A stretch of 64,000 bases of DNA from CAVRQM01 sp963838805 (GTDB lineage Bacteria > Pseudomonadota > Alphaproteobacteria > Acetobacterales > Acetobacteraceae), in the NCBI GenBank assembly GCA_963838805.1, contig CAWISK010000013.1:1-64000 (forward strand), read 5' to 3'. Of the stretch, positions 1 to 10,903 are shown piece by piece (position 1 is the first letter of the stretch; each line of letters opens with the position of its first letter). The notes beneath the pieces were generated by a model. That model searched no databases and had not been told where the DNA came from. It worked only from the letters and a program-made list of their open reading frames with translations. The translations under genes were made by a program, and so were the position numbers.

Positions 1-1
1 A

Positions 2-460
2 CTGCAGCAATCCGGCATCACCCGGCTCGTCGTGGTCAATGGGCACGGAGGCAACTGCGTACTCCGCAACGTCGTGCAGGAAGCCAGCGTCGAAGGCCCC
101 GTCATGGCCCTGTATCCGACTAGCAGCGCGTGGGCGAGGGCGAGGATGACCGCAGGCATGACCACCAACGACCACACCGACATGCACGCGGGGGAGCTGG
201 AGACATCCATTCTCCTGCATGCCTGCCCGGAACTGGTCCGGGACGGCTACCAGGACGCTGACCACACCGCAGACGAACGGCCCGGCCTGCTCACCAGCGG
301 GATGCAGGCTTATACCAAAACCGGGATCATCGGCCGACCCTCACTGGCCACGGCGTCCAAGGGCAAAGCCGCCACAGCCAGCCTCGTCGAGTCCTTCGCG
401 GCCTGTCTCAACCTCATGACAGGCGACGACCAAGATCGCGACCTCAGGCGCGTCCTCTGA
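2..460 (+). CDS. Creatininase family protein, C-terminal part
   Basis: The reading frame is open from the window edge, so the N-terminus lies outside. The visible ~152 residues carry creatininase-family landmarks: VVNGHGGN near the start and DMHAGELETS mid-way, where His and Glu bind the metal pair, followed by the conserved tail IIGRPSLATASKGKA. The family hydrolyses cyclic amides or C-N bonds (creatinine, or in mycofactocin maturation MftE, a peptide bond). The exact substrate cannot be told. From memory of the family, the tail and loop sequences resemble actinobacterial members more than proteobacterial ones; that is an impression, not a search result. No partner gene follows. Confidence 0.8.
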   Translation: MQQSGITRLVVVNGHGGNCVLRNVVQEASVEGPVMALYPTSSAWARARMTAGMTTNDHTDMHAGELETSILLHACPELVRDGYQDADHTADERPGLLTSGMQAYTKTGIIGRPSLATASKGKAATASLVESFAACLNLMTGDDQDRDLRRVL

Positions 461-488
461 CCGGTGAGAAGTATCAGTACTCTTCAAG

Positions 489-505
489 GGCGCGCGGAGC
501 GCGCC
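489..505 (+). terminator. GC hairpin after creatininase gene
   Basis: A perfect 7-bp stem (GGCGCGC / GCGCGCC) with a 3-nt loop begins about 30 nt after the creatininase stop. There is no T-tract, so it may be a weak or Rho-assisted terminator, or simply a GC palindrome. Confidence 0.35.
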
Positions 506-745
506 GGGCCCGGCTGACCGCCACTGTTGGCAGGCGACGCGCGAGGATAGCACTGACCCGAACGCGGTGCAGCTCCACCGGTCACCAGGCGGCCCTTCGG
601 GGGAACGTTGCGCGCCTGGGCGCCGTTTGCCGCTCTTAGGCCCTCCGGGCCACGGCGGCGTCGGCGCGCGAGCCGTTCCCGCGGCCCGCCGCACCGGCTG
701 GGCGCCGCAACGACCAGCGCCAGGCGCACGAGCTGCAAGAGTGGG

Positions 746-878
746 CCATCCTTCCGGCGCTCCAGTGTGAAGCCGGGCAAGATCACGCACAAGGGCGCTT
801 CGCGTCACACGTGATGGCCAGCGGCCACCCTTGCGCGTGATCTTCCCCGGCTCGAGTTGGCGCCTATCGGAAGGATGG
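746..878. repeat. Imperfect inverted repeat, ~52-nt arms
   Basis: The left arm (746-797) and right arm (827-878) are reverse complements over most of their length. Both outer ends read CCATCCTTCCG towards the centre, and the inner parts share AGCCGGG, AAGATCACGC and AAGGG blocks. The spacer is about 30 nt. Possible readings are a pair of mobile-element ends brought together, a folded non-coding RNA or a hairpin element. No transposase lies between the arms. Confidence 0.6.
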
Positions 879-966
879 CGCAGACCGGTTATGGCCCAGA
901 CCACTAAACGGAACGCTACCTCCACGGATCAGCGGCCAGCGCCCGACCGCTCAAGAGTTGCCTCTT

Positions 967-1101
967 ACTGATCGAGGCGGATGAGTGCCGCTACCGCGCC
1001 ATTCAAATCCAGGCCGACCCGCACACCATCACCGCCGACCTCCTGCCCGACGACCTCCGCAAGCCCTCGACCGCATCTACGACCGATCCGGTGCGCACTA
1101 A
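967..1101 (+). pseudogene. Short 3' remnant of an unidentified CDS
   Basis: About 45 codons read as protein-like sequence (RAIQIQADPHTITADLLPDD near the start). After an apparent one-base loss near 1062 they continue as RKALDRIYDRSGAH and stop at TAA. No start codon or fuller frame is seen upstream. Family not recognised; codon pattern is high-GC. From here to 1360 I see nothing that looks coding. Confidence 0.3.
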
Positions 1102-1360
1102 GTCGGCCCAACTCAGGTTAGCCTCGGCTATTCATACCAAGGCCAGGAGTTCTGTGATCATGCGGCTGAGCTGCGGAAACATCCTCAAATCGCCCAGGGG
1201 AGCCGCACCTTTTGGGTGCGGGCCGCAGCAGGCGTCTGCGCAGGCCAGGTGTGGTGCACAGTCAAGATCGTGACGAATCGAGGTTAGCCAGAGCAACAGG
1301 TCAACCGCGCAGATCATTGGACGATGAAGCGTGTGACTGTCATCGGCTGGCGTCTATCTA

Positions 1361-2480
1361 CTATGTTTGCCCACTTAGGTCGTTGTCAACCCATCCTGCC
1401 GCACCGGGGTAAATATACAGCTCATGCACGTGCCCGTCGATGCTGATGAAGTTGACGTGCTGGCTGTTGTCGCTGCCCCAATAACCATCAGGGCACTGCC
1501 CGGTGCTGGCGGGCGCGCCATTGGCGAAAGCGGTGAGATCGTTGTCGACCCATCCGGCACCCGGGTGAATATATAGCTTCATGCACATGCCCGTCGACGC
1601 TGATGAAGTTGACGTGCTGACTGTTATCACTGCCCCAGTAACCATCGAGCGCACTGCCAGGCGCTGCGGGCGCGCTGTTGGCGAAAGCAGTGAGATCGTT
1701 ATCGACCCATCCGGCGCCGGAGTGAATGTACAACTCATGCACATGCCCGTCGGTGGCGATGAAATTGACGTGTTGGCTGTTGTCGCTACCCCAGTAAGCA
1801 TCGAGCGCACTGCCGGTGGCCGTACTGTGGAATCGCCCTCGAGGGTTGGATCGCGTAACCGCTGCTGGAGTGCCGTTGGCAAAAGCAGTGAGGTCGTTAT
1901 CCACCCATGCGGCACCAGGGTGAATGTATAGCTCATGCACATGCCCGTCAATGCTGATGAAGTTCACGTGCTGGCTGCTGTCGCTGCCCCAATAGCCGTC
2001 AAGCTCACTGCCGGGCGCTGCCGACGTTCCGTTGGCGAAAGCAGTAAGGTCGTTATCCACCCATCCGGCGCCCGGGATGAATGTACAGCTCATGCACATG
2101 CCCATCGTGCTAATGAAGTTGACGTGCTGGCTGTTGTCACTGCCCCAGTACCCATCCAGCGCACTGCCTGACGCTGCCGGAGCGCCCTTGGCGAATGCCG
2201 TGAGGTCGTTGTCCACCCATGCGGCACCGGGATGAAAATACGGCTCATGCACATGTCCGTCTGTGCCAATGAAGTTGACGTGCTGGCTGCTGTCGCTGCC
2301 CCAGTAGCCATCCAGCGCACTGCCTGGGGCAGCCGCAGTGCCATTGGCGAAGGCGGTGAGGTCGTTGTCGACCCATCCGGCGCCCGGGTGAATGTACAGC
2401 TCATGCACATGCCCGTCAATGCTGATGAAATTAACGTGCTGACTGCTGTCACTGCCCCAATAAGCATCGAGCGCACTGCC
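1361..2480 (-). repeat. Tandem 156-nt coding repeat (type B, ~7 units)
   Basis: The plus-strand landmark CATGCAC recurs at 1423, 1580, 1736, 1934, 2091, 2246 and 2402. Spacing is 156 nt or within one base of it, except one 198-nt interval that holds a 42-nt insertion. Units are near-identical, implying recent duplication or homogenisation. Confidence 0.85.
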
Positions 2481-3299
2481 AGACGCAGCCGCCGTGCCCT
2501 GCCAAATGAATGAGAGAGTTTGGGTGAGTGTCGCGCCGGACGACGGTGTTACGTTGCCATAAACGATGTTGGATCCCTCGCCTGTGCCTGCGGAGACTTC
2601 GCCGCAAGCCGCCCCGGACCGCCGCGCTGCAACGGACATGGTGCCCGGCGAAACCACATACGTGAGCAGGCCCGCACCGGACGTGAACGTCGAGTTCGAA
2701 AACCTCCCGGGCCCACCAAATTCACCTCGAAAGCACAAATCGGGTACTGTGTGCCGGGCGGAAACGGGAAGTTGGCGCTCGAAACCTGACCGGATGCAGT
2801 CGTCACGGTGAACAGCGCGTTCACTACGTTTGCACTCGAATCCGTTGTTAATCTGATTGCAAGCGTGGAGCCCCGCTGAATTCGACTGGACGGCGCGGAG
2901 CCAAACTGCGTCAAAAAGTAATCGTTCGGGAAAACCGGCAACCATGGGGTCGTGTTCGGGACAGGCGTATAACCCGGTGGCCAGTTTGCAGGCGCACCAA
3001 TAGACCAATACTGTATCTCGTAATAAAGCAATCCATTCTGAACGTAGATGATGTACTGCAACCAATTCAGAGTCTGACCTTGACTCAGTTGTCCCGGCGG
3101 CGGGTACGAATTCAGCTGCAGCGAAAATCCAACATCCTTGTAGGTGATCAAATCCTGCGACACGAACAAGCTCACCGCTAAATTTTGCAGATTCGCGCAG
3201 CCATTAATCAGCAGTGAATTGTTGGCGCTGCTCAGAGCCGGTACCGGAAAGGGGTCTTGATACCAGAACTCGTCCAGAATCGATCCGTCGCCTCCGACA

Positions 3300-4260
3300 C
3301 ACCACAACTCCATACTGTTCGGAATCCGGAAACGACAGCGATCCCGCCATTCAGGGACGCACTATCCGGCGGGGCAAGTTGGAAGTGCTGCCATCCGGGC
3401 CGTCATACCAGAACGAGTCCTCGATAGATCCTTGAGCTCCCGCATACCACAGCTCCATGCTGTTCGGAATCCGAGAGACGGCCGCGATTCCTCCCGTGAG
3501 CGATGCACTTCCCGGTGGAGCGAGCTGGAAATGCTGCCAGCTCCCGCCGTCGTACCAAAAGGAATCCTCGATCGATCCTTGGGCTCCGACGTACCACAGC
3601 TCCATGCTGTTCGGAATCCGAGAGACGGCCGCGATTCCTCCTGTGAGCGATGCACTTCCCGCTGGGGCAAGCTGAAAATGCTGCCAGCTGCCGCCGTCGT
3701 ACCAGAAACAATCCTCGACTGATCCTTGCGCTCCTATGTACCACACTTCCATGCTGTTCGAATCCGAGAGACGGCCGCGATTCCTCCCGTGAGCGATGCA
3801 CTTCCCGCTGGGGCAACCTGATAGCGCTGCCAGTTGCCGCCTTCGTACCAAAACGCGCCCTGGACCGATGCATCCGCGCCGATCCACCACAGCTCCATAC
3901 TGTTCGGGATTCGGGAGACGGCGGCAATTCCGCCCGCGGGCGCTGCACTTCCGGACGGAGCGAGCTGGAAATGCTGCCAGCCAGGGCCGTCGTACCAGAA
4001 GGAATCCTCGATTGATCCTTGCGCTCCGACGTACCACAGCTCCATGCTATTTGCGATGCGGGAGACGGCTGCGATGCCGCCCGTGAGCGATGCACTTCCG
4101 GGTGCAGCGAGCTGGAAATGCTGCCAGCCAGGGCCGTCGTACCAGAAGGGATCCTCGATCGGAGCCCTGAGCTCCGATGAACCACAATTCCATGCTGTTT
4201 GGGATTCGTGACACGGCTGCCACACGAGTTGATATGGCACCGCTTCCTGTCGTTTGCAAA
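3300..4260 (-). repeat. Tandem 147-nt coding repeat (type A, ~7 units)
   Basis: The plus-strand landmark CATGCTGTTCGG (or close variant) recurs at 3311, 3456, 3603, 3750, 3896, 4043 and 4191. The unit length is 147 nt (49 codons). The intervals of 145, 146 and 148 mark frame-breaking indels. Confidence 0.85.
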
Positions 4261-4320
4261 GGGAACTGATTCCAGCCCATCGAACGGCCTCCAGTTACAG
4301 ATGTAGGCACGTGCACCAAA

Positions 4321-5143
4321 CAGTCGCGTCATTATACCGGGTTCCTGCAAACAGTCAAAAGTCGCCTGCGGCTCTTTGCTGGCATGCTGGTCTTCGCGCG
4401 CTTCAATCTCGAATGGTGTGTCAACGGCGTGCGCGGTGCCTCACTGTCATAGTCCCCTCCAGACACGTCCTCTGTCTAGCCCACGCCGAGTGGTCACTTA
4501 CCGCAGGCCAGCACCGGTTTGCTTGTTTTATAACAAGCAACTATGGCTCCAAACCACTTCGGCGGGCGGACAGTGTCCAATCGGCGGCTAGCCGAACCTG
4601 CAGCCACACTCGTAGTGGATCATTTCTAGTTGCAGTTCTAGTTGCAAGTTCGTCCTCATCCACACCTGTCCGTAGGTGTACGCACTGGCCGCCTGACCTG
4701 CGCAGCGGCCCCATGCGAACTCGGCGGACTCGTCCCTGTCAAGCTTTTAATCCGCGGAACTCCGGCTGCACGGCCTGAGCATCCGGGGGACCAGCGCCAG
4801 GCCGCGCATTAGTGTCCCGTACCCAATCGACGGGCGAGCTGGCCAGTCGTGCCTGGCAGCCTGCAAGGTCGGCGCACCGATTGCCCTCTGCAGAAGATGT
4901 TCTTGACGCGCTGGCTATGGCCGGGCAGCTGGGGAGCGACGGGGACGACGCACGGCCCGCGAGGATCACCACCGCTCCGGGGTGAGGGGTGATCCGCCTC
5001 TGTGCCTCACGGCGAAGCAGCTACTCATACGAAGCAGCTACTCATACACAGACACTCGCCCGGTCGTCCAGCCTGGCGGAGCGATGCCTAGCCGGCACGC
5101 CCCGCAAAGGGCATGATGCGCGGTTCAGCCACGCGGAGAGGAC
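4321..5143. other. Region without a recognisable gene
   Basis: Several short frames exist on both strands but none has family-like sequence, good codon bias or a ribosome-binding site. The segment includes a stretch of mixed composition (about 4500-4660) and a 17-nt tandem duplication near its right end. It probably contains the promoter region of the acyl-CoA ligase gene and decayed DNA. Confidence 0.5.
5014..5047. repeat. Perfect 17-nt tandem duplication
   Basis: GAAGCAGCTACTCATAC occurs twice, head to tail, about 100 nt before the acyl-CoA ligase start. It could be a slippage duplication or a paired regulator site. Confidence 0.8.
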
Positions 5144-6707
5144 ATGGGCGGCTGCGACTTTCCGCTGCTGATCCGCGAGATCCTGCTGACCCCGATCCGC
5201 ACGCGGTCGCGCCAGGAGGTCGTCTACCGCGATTGGCGCCGCTACGACTATCCCACCTTGCACGACCGGGTGTGCCGCCTCGGGAGCGCGCTATCCGCGC
5301 TGGGCGTGCGGCCGGGCGATACCGTTGCGGTGATGGACTGGGACAGCCATCGCTATCTTGAGGCGTTCTTTGCCGTGCCGATGCTGGGCGCCGTGCTGTT
5401 CACGGTGAACGTGCGCCTCTCGCCGGATCAGATCGCCTACACGCTGGCGCACGCGCGGACACGGGCGCTGATCTGCCATGCCGACTTCCTTGCTTTCCTC
5501 GACGCCACCCTGGCGAAGCAGGACGGCGTGCATGTGGTCCGGGCCAGCGACGATACGCCCTGCGAGTATGAGGCAATGCTCGCTTCCGGCGATCCGGCGC
5601 ACGCCTTTCCCGATCTCGACGAGAACACGCCGGCCACGCTGTTCTACACCACGGGTACCACCGGCCAGCCGAAGGGCGTCAGCTTCACGCACCGGCAGAT
5701 CGTGCTGCACACGCTGGCCGAAGCCGTGGCCCTGCGCCTGTCGCCGCACGATGTCTACATGCCGATGACGCCGATGTTCCATGTCCATGCCTGGGGCGTT
5801 CCGTACACAGCGACGATGCTCGGGCTGAAACAGGTCTATGCCGGCCGCTATAGCCCCGAAACGCTGCTGCATTTGCACGCGCGCGAGGGCGTCACCGTGT
5901 CGCATTGCGTGCCGACGATCCTGCGCCTGCTGCTCGATTGCCCGTCGGCGCAGGCCGCCGATCTGCGCGGCTGGCGCATGGTGATCGGCGGTGCGGCAAT
6001 GCCGCGGACGCTGTGCCGCGCCGCACTCGACCGGGGCATGGAGGTGTTCACCGGATACGGCCTGTCCGAGACCTGCCCGATCCTCACCTTGGCGCAGATC
6101 AAGCCCGATCTGGAGGGCGAGCCGGACCAGACAATCGCGTTCCGCGTCAAGGCCGGGCTGCCGATCCCGCTGGTCGATTTGCGCATCGTCGGGTCCGCGA
6201 TGCAGGATCTGCCGCATGACGGCCGCGCCACGGGCGAGGTGGTCGTGCGCGCCCCCTGGCTGGCGCAGGGCTATCGCGGCGATGCCGCTGCATCCGCCTC
6301 CTTGTGGTCGGGTGGCGTCCTGCACACGGGGGATATCGGCAGCATCGACGCGCACGGCTATCTCACCCTGACCGACCGCATCAAGGACGTGATCAAGAGC
6401 GGCGGCGAATGGATATCGTCGTTGCAGATCGAGGACATCATCGCCGTCCATCAGTCGGTGGCCGAGGTCGCGGTAATCGGCGTGCCCGATCCGGTCTGGA
6501 GCGAGCGGCCGGCGGCGCTGATCGTGCTGCGGCCGGGTGCGGCGATGTCGGCCGACGAGGTACGCGCGCATGTCGCCCAGCGCGCCGCGCGCGGCGAGAT
6601 CGCCGCCTATGCCGTGCCGCACCATGTCCGCTTCGTGAGCGCGCTGCCTAAGACCAGTGTCGGCAAGCCGGACAAGAAGGCGATGCGGCTTGCGTTCAGC
6701 GCCGGGG

Positions 6708-6727
<20 letters not shown>
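5144..6727 (+). CDS. Fatty-acid--CoA ligase (AMP-binding enzyme)
   Basis: ANL-superfamily adenylate-forming enzyme of 527 residues, near the usual 530-550 for medium/long-chain acyl-CoA synthetases. It would activate a carboxylic acid with ATP and transfer it to CoA. Seen motifs: the phosphate-binding loop YTTGTTGQPKG (~res 170), GYGLSETCP (~res 305), HTGDIG, the hinge DRIKDVIKSGGEW (~res 420) and the C-terminal catalytic lysine in SVGKPDKK. The ATG starts PLLIREIL, a common N-terminus in this group. It is cytoplasmic. The 3' end overlaps the convergent serine dehydratase gene by 20 nt. Chain-length preference cannot be read from sequence. Confidence 0.92.
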
Positions 6728-8084
<1,357 letters not shown>

Positions 8085-8261
8085 CTCCCTCGCGGATACG
8101 CCCGAACGTAGCACGCTCGCCCGGCCATGTATGCCCCGGCCAGCCCGCCTCACCCGGCAGATCCTGCCGGCCACCCGGCGCAACTCACGCGGCGGCGGCA
8201 CAGCGCCATTCTGGCACGCTTCTTGACGGCTGGGAGGCGCAACGCAACCCGGGAGCAGGAC
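8085..8261. promoter_or_regulatory. Divergent intergenic region
   Basis: 177 nt between sdaA and the divergent Thr-rich gene; it must hold both promoters. A purine-rich GGGAGCAGGA sits just before the right-hand ATG and can serve as its ribosome-binding site. No clear operator is seen. Confidence 0.4.
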
Positions 8262-9161
8262 ATGCCCGTCTCACCCGCCACGACCCCCGCGCCGTTCAGC
8301 GGCACCCAGTCGGGCAGCATCCTCAGCACACGAAGCGGTGCCGAGACGTTTACGCGCACCATCGCGAACCAGAACGGGACCCGCAGCACCGACGCGGTGT
8401 TCAAGCTGGCGGACGGCAAGACTGCGACGCGCGACACCAATTTCACGCCGACCGCGACGGGCTGGACCCGCAGCATCACGACCACCCTCGCCGACGGCAA
8501 GACGACGACCTTGCAGGAAACCGGCACACGGCAGGCGGACGGGTCGGTTGCCATCAGCGGCACGTTCACCAACCAGAACGGCCAGACGCAGACCGTGACC
8601 GGCCGTCGGCAGGCGGACGACACGCAAACCGACCTGACCTTCACCAACGCGGCCGGTCAGACGCGAACGCAGGACGCGCAAAGCATCGCCAGCGGCGATC
8701 AGGTGCTGCGCACGGTGAACGGCACCAGCTTCGGCGGCGTCGCGTTCTCCGACACCAGCGCGCTTGCGGTGCGCAAAGCCAGGCGGCACCATCTGCGTGA
8801 GCATCTGGTGGAAGACATCCAACGCTTGGCAACCGCCGGGCGCAGCGGCTTTCGGACCAATAGCGGACCTCCGCACCAAGGTCGGGTTCGATCGTCGCCT
8901 ACGCGTCGCGAATTTAAGCCGGAGACCGCATTTGGGCGCCACTGCTGTGACCGGAGTCGCGTGCGACGCGGGGCGGAACTGTCCTCGAAGCGTTTGGCAA
9001 GGCGTAGATCCGTGTTTCAGCAGTTCCCGTACTCTGGCTCGAATTCCCGCTCCCGCGTTTCCAACTCGAGGTGGTCGGGGTCCAGCCCGACAGCCTCGAT
9101 CTCTTCGCGGCTATCGAGATGGAGGTCGCATGTGGGGCAACGAAATTCCTCCGCTCCGTAG
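8262..9161 (+). CDS. Thr-rich hypothetical protein, C-terminus probably foreign
   Basis: The ATG follows a good ribosome-binding site. The first ~175 residues are rich in Thr, Asn, Gln and Asp and built of short strand-like units (TRDTNFTP, TLADGKTTTLQETGTRQADG, TFTNQNGQTQTVTG), suggesting a beta-repeat, possibly secreted protein; no signal peptide is seen. After about 8785 the composition changes to Arg/Ser-rich sequence typical of a wrong frame, and the frame overlaps the convergent zinc-ribbon gene. I infer that the native 3' end was lost at an island boundary near 8785 and that the rest is read-through. Function not recognised. Confidence 0.5.
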   Translation: MPVSPATTPAPFSGTQSGSILSTRSGAETFTRTIANQNGTRSTDAVFKLADGKTATRDTNFTPTATGWTRSITTTLADGKTTTLQETGTRQADGSVAISGTFTNQNGQTQTVTGRRQADDTQTDLTFTNAAGQTRTQDAQSIASGDQVLRTVNGTSFGGVAFSDTSALAVRKARRHHLREHLVEDIQRLATAGRSGFRTNSGPPHQGRVRSSPTRREFKPETAFGRHCCDRSRVRRGAELSSKRLARRRSVFQQFPYSGSNSRSRVSNSRWSGSSPTASISSRLSRWRSHVGQRNSSAP

Positions 9162-9962
9162 CTTTTCTCGACCTCTTCTTCCCAGCCCTCTTCGCCGGCA
9201 ACAGTATCGAGCACTTCCTCCCCGAAGTTAATTCCAGCAAAGAACCCTCGGCCGGTGCATGCGGGGCAGGTACCCTCCCACTCCCGGTCCGATATCAGAG
9301 CGAACAGTTTCGGAAAGTGATAAGGATGTTTTATCTGGGATAGCTTGAGTGCCTCCTCCCGGTCCTTTTTTGGCCGGGCAAGGAAGTGCTCCCTCGCTTG
9401 TTCCACCCGCAGCTTGGCGGCCTCCTTTAATGCTTCCGTCGTCTCTGCGACCAGTTGCTTCGGAGCCTTTGCCCGGTCGGCGCCGAGCCATTCCTCGAGG
9501 GTAGAATTTAGCATTGTGAGTACCGATTTGGGCCGCGTGCCAAAACCGACCCTCCCAAGCTTCCACTTTCATCTGGTGAAAGGGAAGCTCGCCCGAGTGA
9601 AGCTCGGCGTTCCGTCTGAGCGAGATCGCATCGCAGAACTCTTTTACGCTCTTATCGAAATACTTTGAGAGGTGTCCCAAGCGCTTATAAAGCGTGCCGG
9701 CACCTATTGTCTTAGTATCCGAACTGACAATAACTCCCGATGCGGCAAACAGGGATTCGTAGTGGTTGGGATCAACCACCAGGCTAGGATGAATATTCGC
9801 CAGAGCCGCCTTCCCGAGCAACTCCAGTGCTAGCGACAACCAGAGTTGATACTCGTCGAAATCACCGGCTTGCTTGGCGCGGAATGCGCGCTGCACGTAG
9901 ACCCTCGATTTCCCGAGAAGGCCTTCACGGGTGATCGAGGTGGGCACCTCTCTATCCGTCAT
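9017..9962 (-). CDS. HEPN-like protein with C-terminal zinc ribbon
   Basis: About 314 residues once one extra A near 9530 is skipped. The N-terminal helical half (LWLSLALELLGKAALANIHPSL; GTLYKRLGHLSKYF) leads to SLRRNAELHSGELP, an R-x4-H pair of the kind used by HEPN ribonucleases. A charged linker (EALKEAAKLRVEQAREHF) follows, then two CxxC pairs, CPACTGRGFF and CPTCDLHL, spaced as in a zinc ribbon. It starts by ATGA overlap with the dioxygenase gene upstream, so the two are translationally coupled. An RNA-cleaving or RNA-binding role is inferred from the motif only; a structural Arg-His pair is possible. Family name not recalled. Confidence 0.65.
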
Positions 9963-10615
9963 CGGACCATTGCCCGCAGCAGCACTCGTCCATGCGCGGT
10001 TGGCCCTGCAACACCGCGCCCATGCAGCACTCGCCAATTGTCAATCACCAAGACTTCTCCCCGCCTCCATTCTTGTCGAAATATCCGCTCGCCATTTCGA
10101 GACAAGCTGAACGGCGCCTCTGCCGCGGCGGAGTTCGCCGTGACGCCCTGCATGCATCCCAGGTCAAAGCGGACGAACGGCCTGTCCCGTTCCATGATCG
10201 AGCCATAAAACGAGCGCCGTCCGTTCCGGATCAGGAAGACCGCAGACATGCAGTCCGCGGCTTCACTCGCCGTCATCTGCAATGCGCAGCTGTCCAATAG
10301 AATAGTCGGCGTGGGATCTGGGCCGGGCTCAGCGCAGGCCAATACAAGGTAGCGGCAGGGAATGGGCCAGTGAGCGGTGTCGGTGTGGAGGGGCAGAGCT
10401 TCCATACCGAACCGGCTACTCAGCGATCCGGCGTATGCCGAGGATGTTTCTTGCGGAACGATGCGTTCCACTCGTTGACGCTCGCGGCCAGGGACGACGT
10501 CTCCCAGCCGCGATGCAAGCAAGGCAATCTCAGCGGCCAGCGCCTCTGTCTCGGAAAGGCCGGATTGATAGGCAAACCAGCCAGACGCTGCCACTCTTGC
10601 CTTGCATTCACCCAT
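9959..10615 (-). CDS. TauD/clavaminate-synthase-like Fe(II)/2-oxoglutarate dioxygenase
   Basis: 218 residues with the iron-binding facial triad in view: HTDTAHW (His-x-Asp, ~res 85) and the distal His in NWRVLHGRG near the C-terminus. Arg residues in the last ten positions could hold 2-oxoglutarate. It is shorter than TauD (~280) and lacks part of the usual N-terminal region. The start is the ATG that overlaps the stop of the small ORF upstream (ATGGGTGA); a TTG 21 nt further up is an alternative. Its 3' end overlaps the HEPN-like gene. Substrate unknown. Composition is less GC-rich than the flanking rpiA/gnd genes, which suggests acquisition. Confidence 0.8.
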   Translation of the reverse strand: MGECKARVAASGWFAYQSGLSETEALAAEIALLASRLGDVVPGRERQRVERIVPQETSSAYAGSLSSRFGMEALPLHTDTAHWPIPCRYLVLACAEPGPDPTPTILLDSCALQMTASEAADCMSAVFLIRNGRRSFYGSIMERDRPFVRFDLGCMQGVTANSAAAEAPFSLSRNGERIFRQEWRRGEVLVIDNWRVLHGRGVAGPTAHGRVLLRAMVR

Positions 10616-10760
10616 TCGCAGACACGTTCCCCACAATCCTTGATACGACGAGCCTGGCTACGCGCTCAACTGCGTCCAAGGGCGAAGTTGGCATTGTGAA
10701 GGTGATCGCGGTGCAATCACCCGTTAGGTTAGGTAGGGGCGTCGTAAGAGCCTGTTCCAT
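10608..10760 (-). CDS. Small ORF (50 aa) coupled to dioxygenase gene
   Basis: Starts MEQALTTPLPNLTGDC and ends SRIVGNVSANG; the frame stays open a further 45 codons upstream. Its stop overlaps the dioxygenase ATG, so it may be a real first cistron, a leader peptide, or the detached N-terminal part of the short dioxygenase after a frameshift. No family recognised. Confidence 0.35.
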   Translation of the reverse strand: MEQALTTPLPNLTGDCTAITFTMPTSPLDAVERVARLVVSRIVGNVSANG

Positions 10761-10903
10761 GCGTCCACGAAGGTCCGCTTCCGAAGACGGTAGATCGCCT
10801 CCACTATGACTGATGTGGGCGCAGACCAGACATTGACGGCGCGAGTCCTGTGGGTCCGCTTTCCACCACGGGCCGACGGACAGCACGGGGACCAAGCGTC
10901 AGA

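Larger units (their letters stand above)
1361..4320 (-). pseudogene. Multi-repeat beta-propeller/lectin-like protein, frameshifted
   Basis: One long coding region, read right to left, broken by several indels. N-terminal part (about 4260-3300): seven ~49-residue units with SMELWYVGAQGSIEDSFW, WQHFQLAP and GGIAAVSRIPN. Centre (about 3280-2500): a ~240-residue domain with no repeats, containing YYEIQYWSIGAPANWPPGY and GTQYPICAFEVNLVGPGG; I do not recognise it. C-terminal part (about 2480-1361): seven ~52-residue units with YWGSD.SQHVNFI, DGHVHELYIHPGAGW and VDNDLTAFA. Such ELW/HELY units resemble DUF346/PLL-type propeller lectins that bind sugars. Indels near 1575, 2075, 2110, 2700, 3325, 3760 and 4165 shift frame. 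No signal peptide is visible and the start is unclear; the last unit runs to a clean stop. Confidence 0.7.

Noticed and set aside
484..925. Overlapping frames on both strands at 480-925 as a gene
   Set aside because: No family-like protein in any frame; the region is explained better by the inverted repeat and non-coding GC-rich DNA.
1361..2480. Tandem repeats as a possible CRISPR array
   Set aside because: The 156-nt units are near-identical throughout, code for protein, and have no alternating unique spacers.
3300..4260. Tandem repeats as satellite DNA
   Set aside because: Unit length is a multiple of three and the translated units share lectin-like motifs, so they are coding.
5291..6625. 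Long minus-strand open frame (444 codons) inside the acyl-CoA ligase gene
   Set aside because: It is the antisense shadow of a well-supported gene in GC-rich DNA; its translation is His/Arg/Gln-rich with no family features.
9017..10760. Calling the island a known toxin-antitoxin system
   Set aside because: The HEPN motif is suggestive but there is no MNT nucleotidyltransferase or other known antitoxin beside it.
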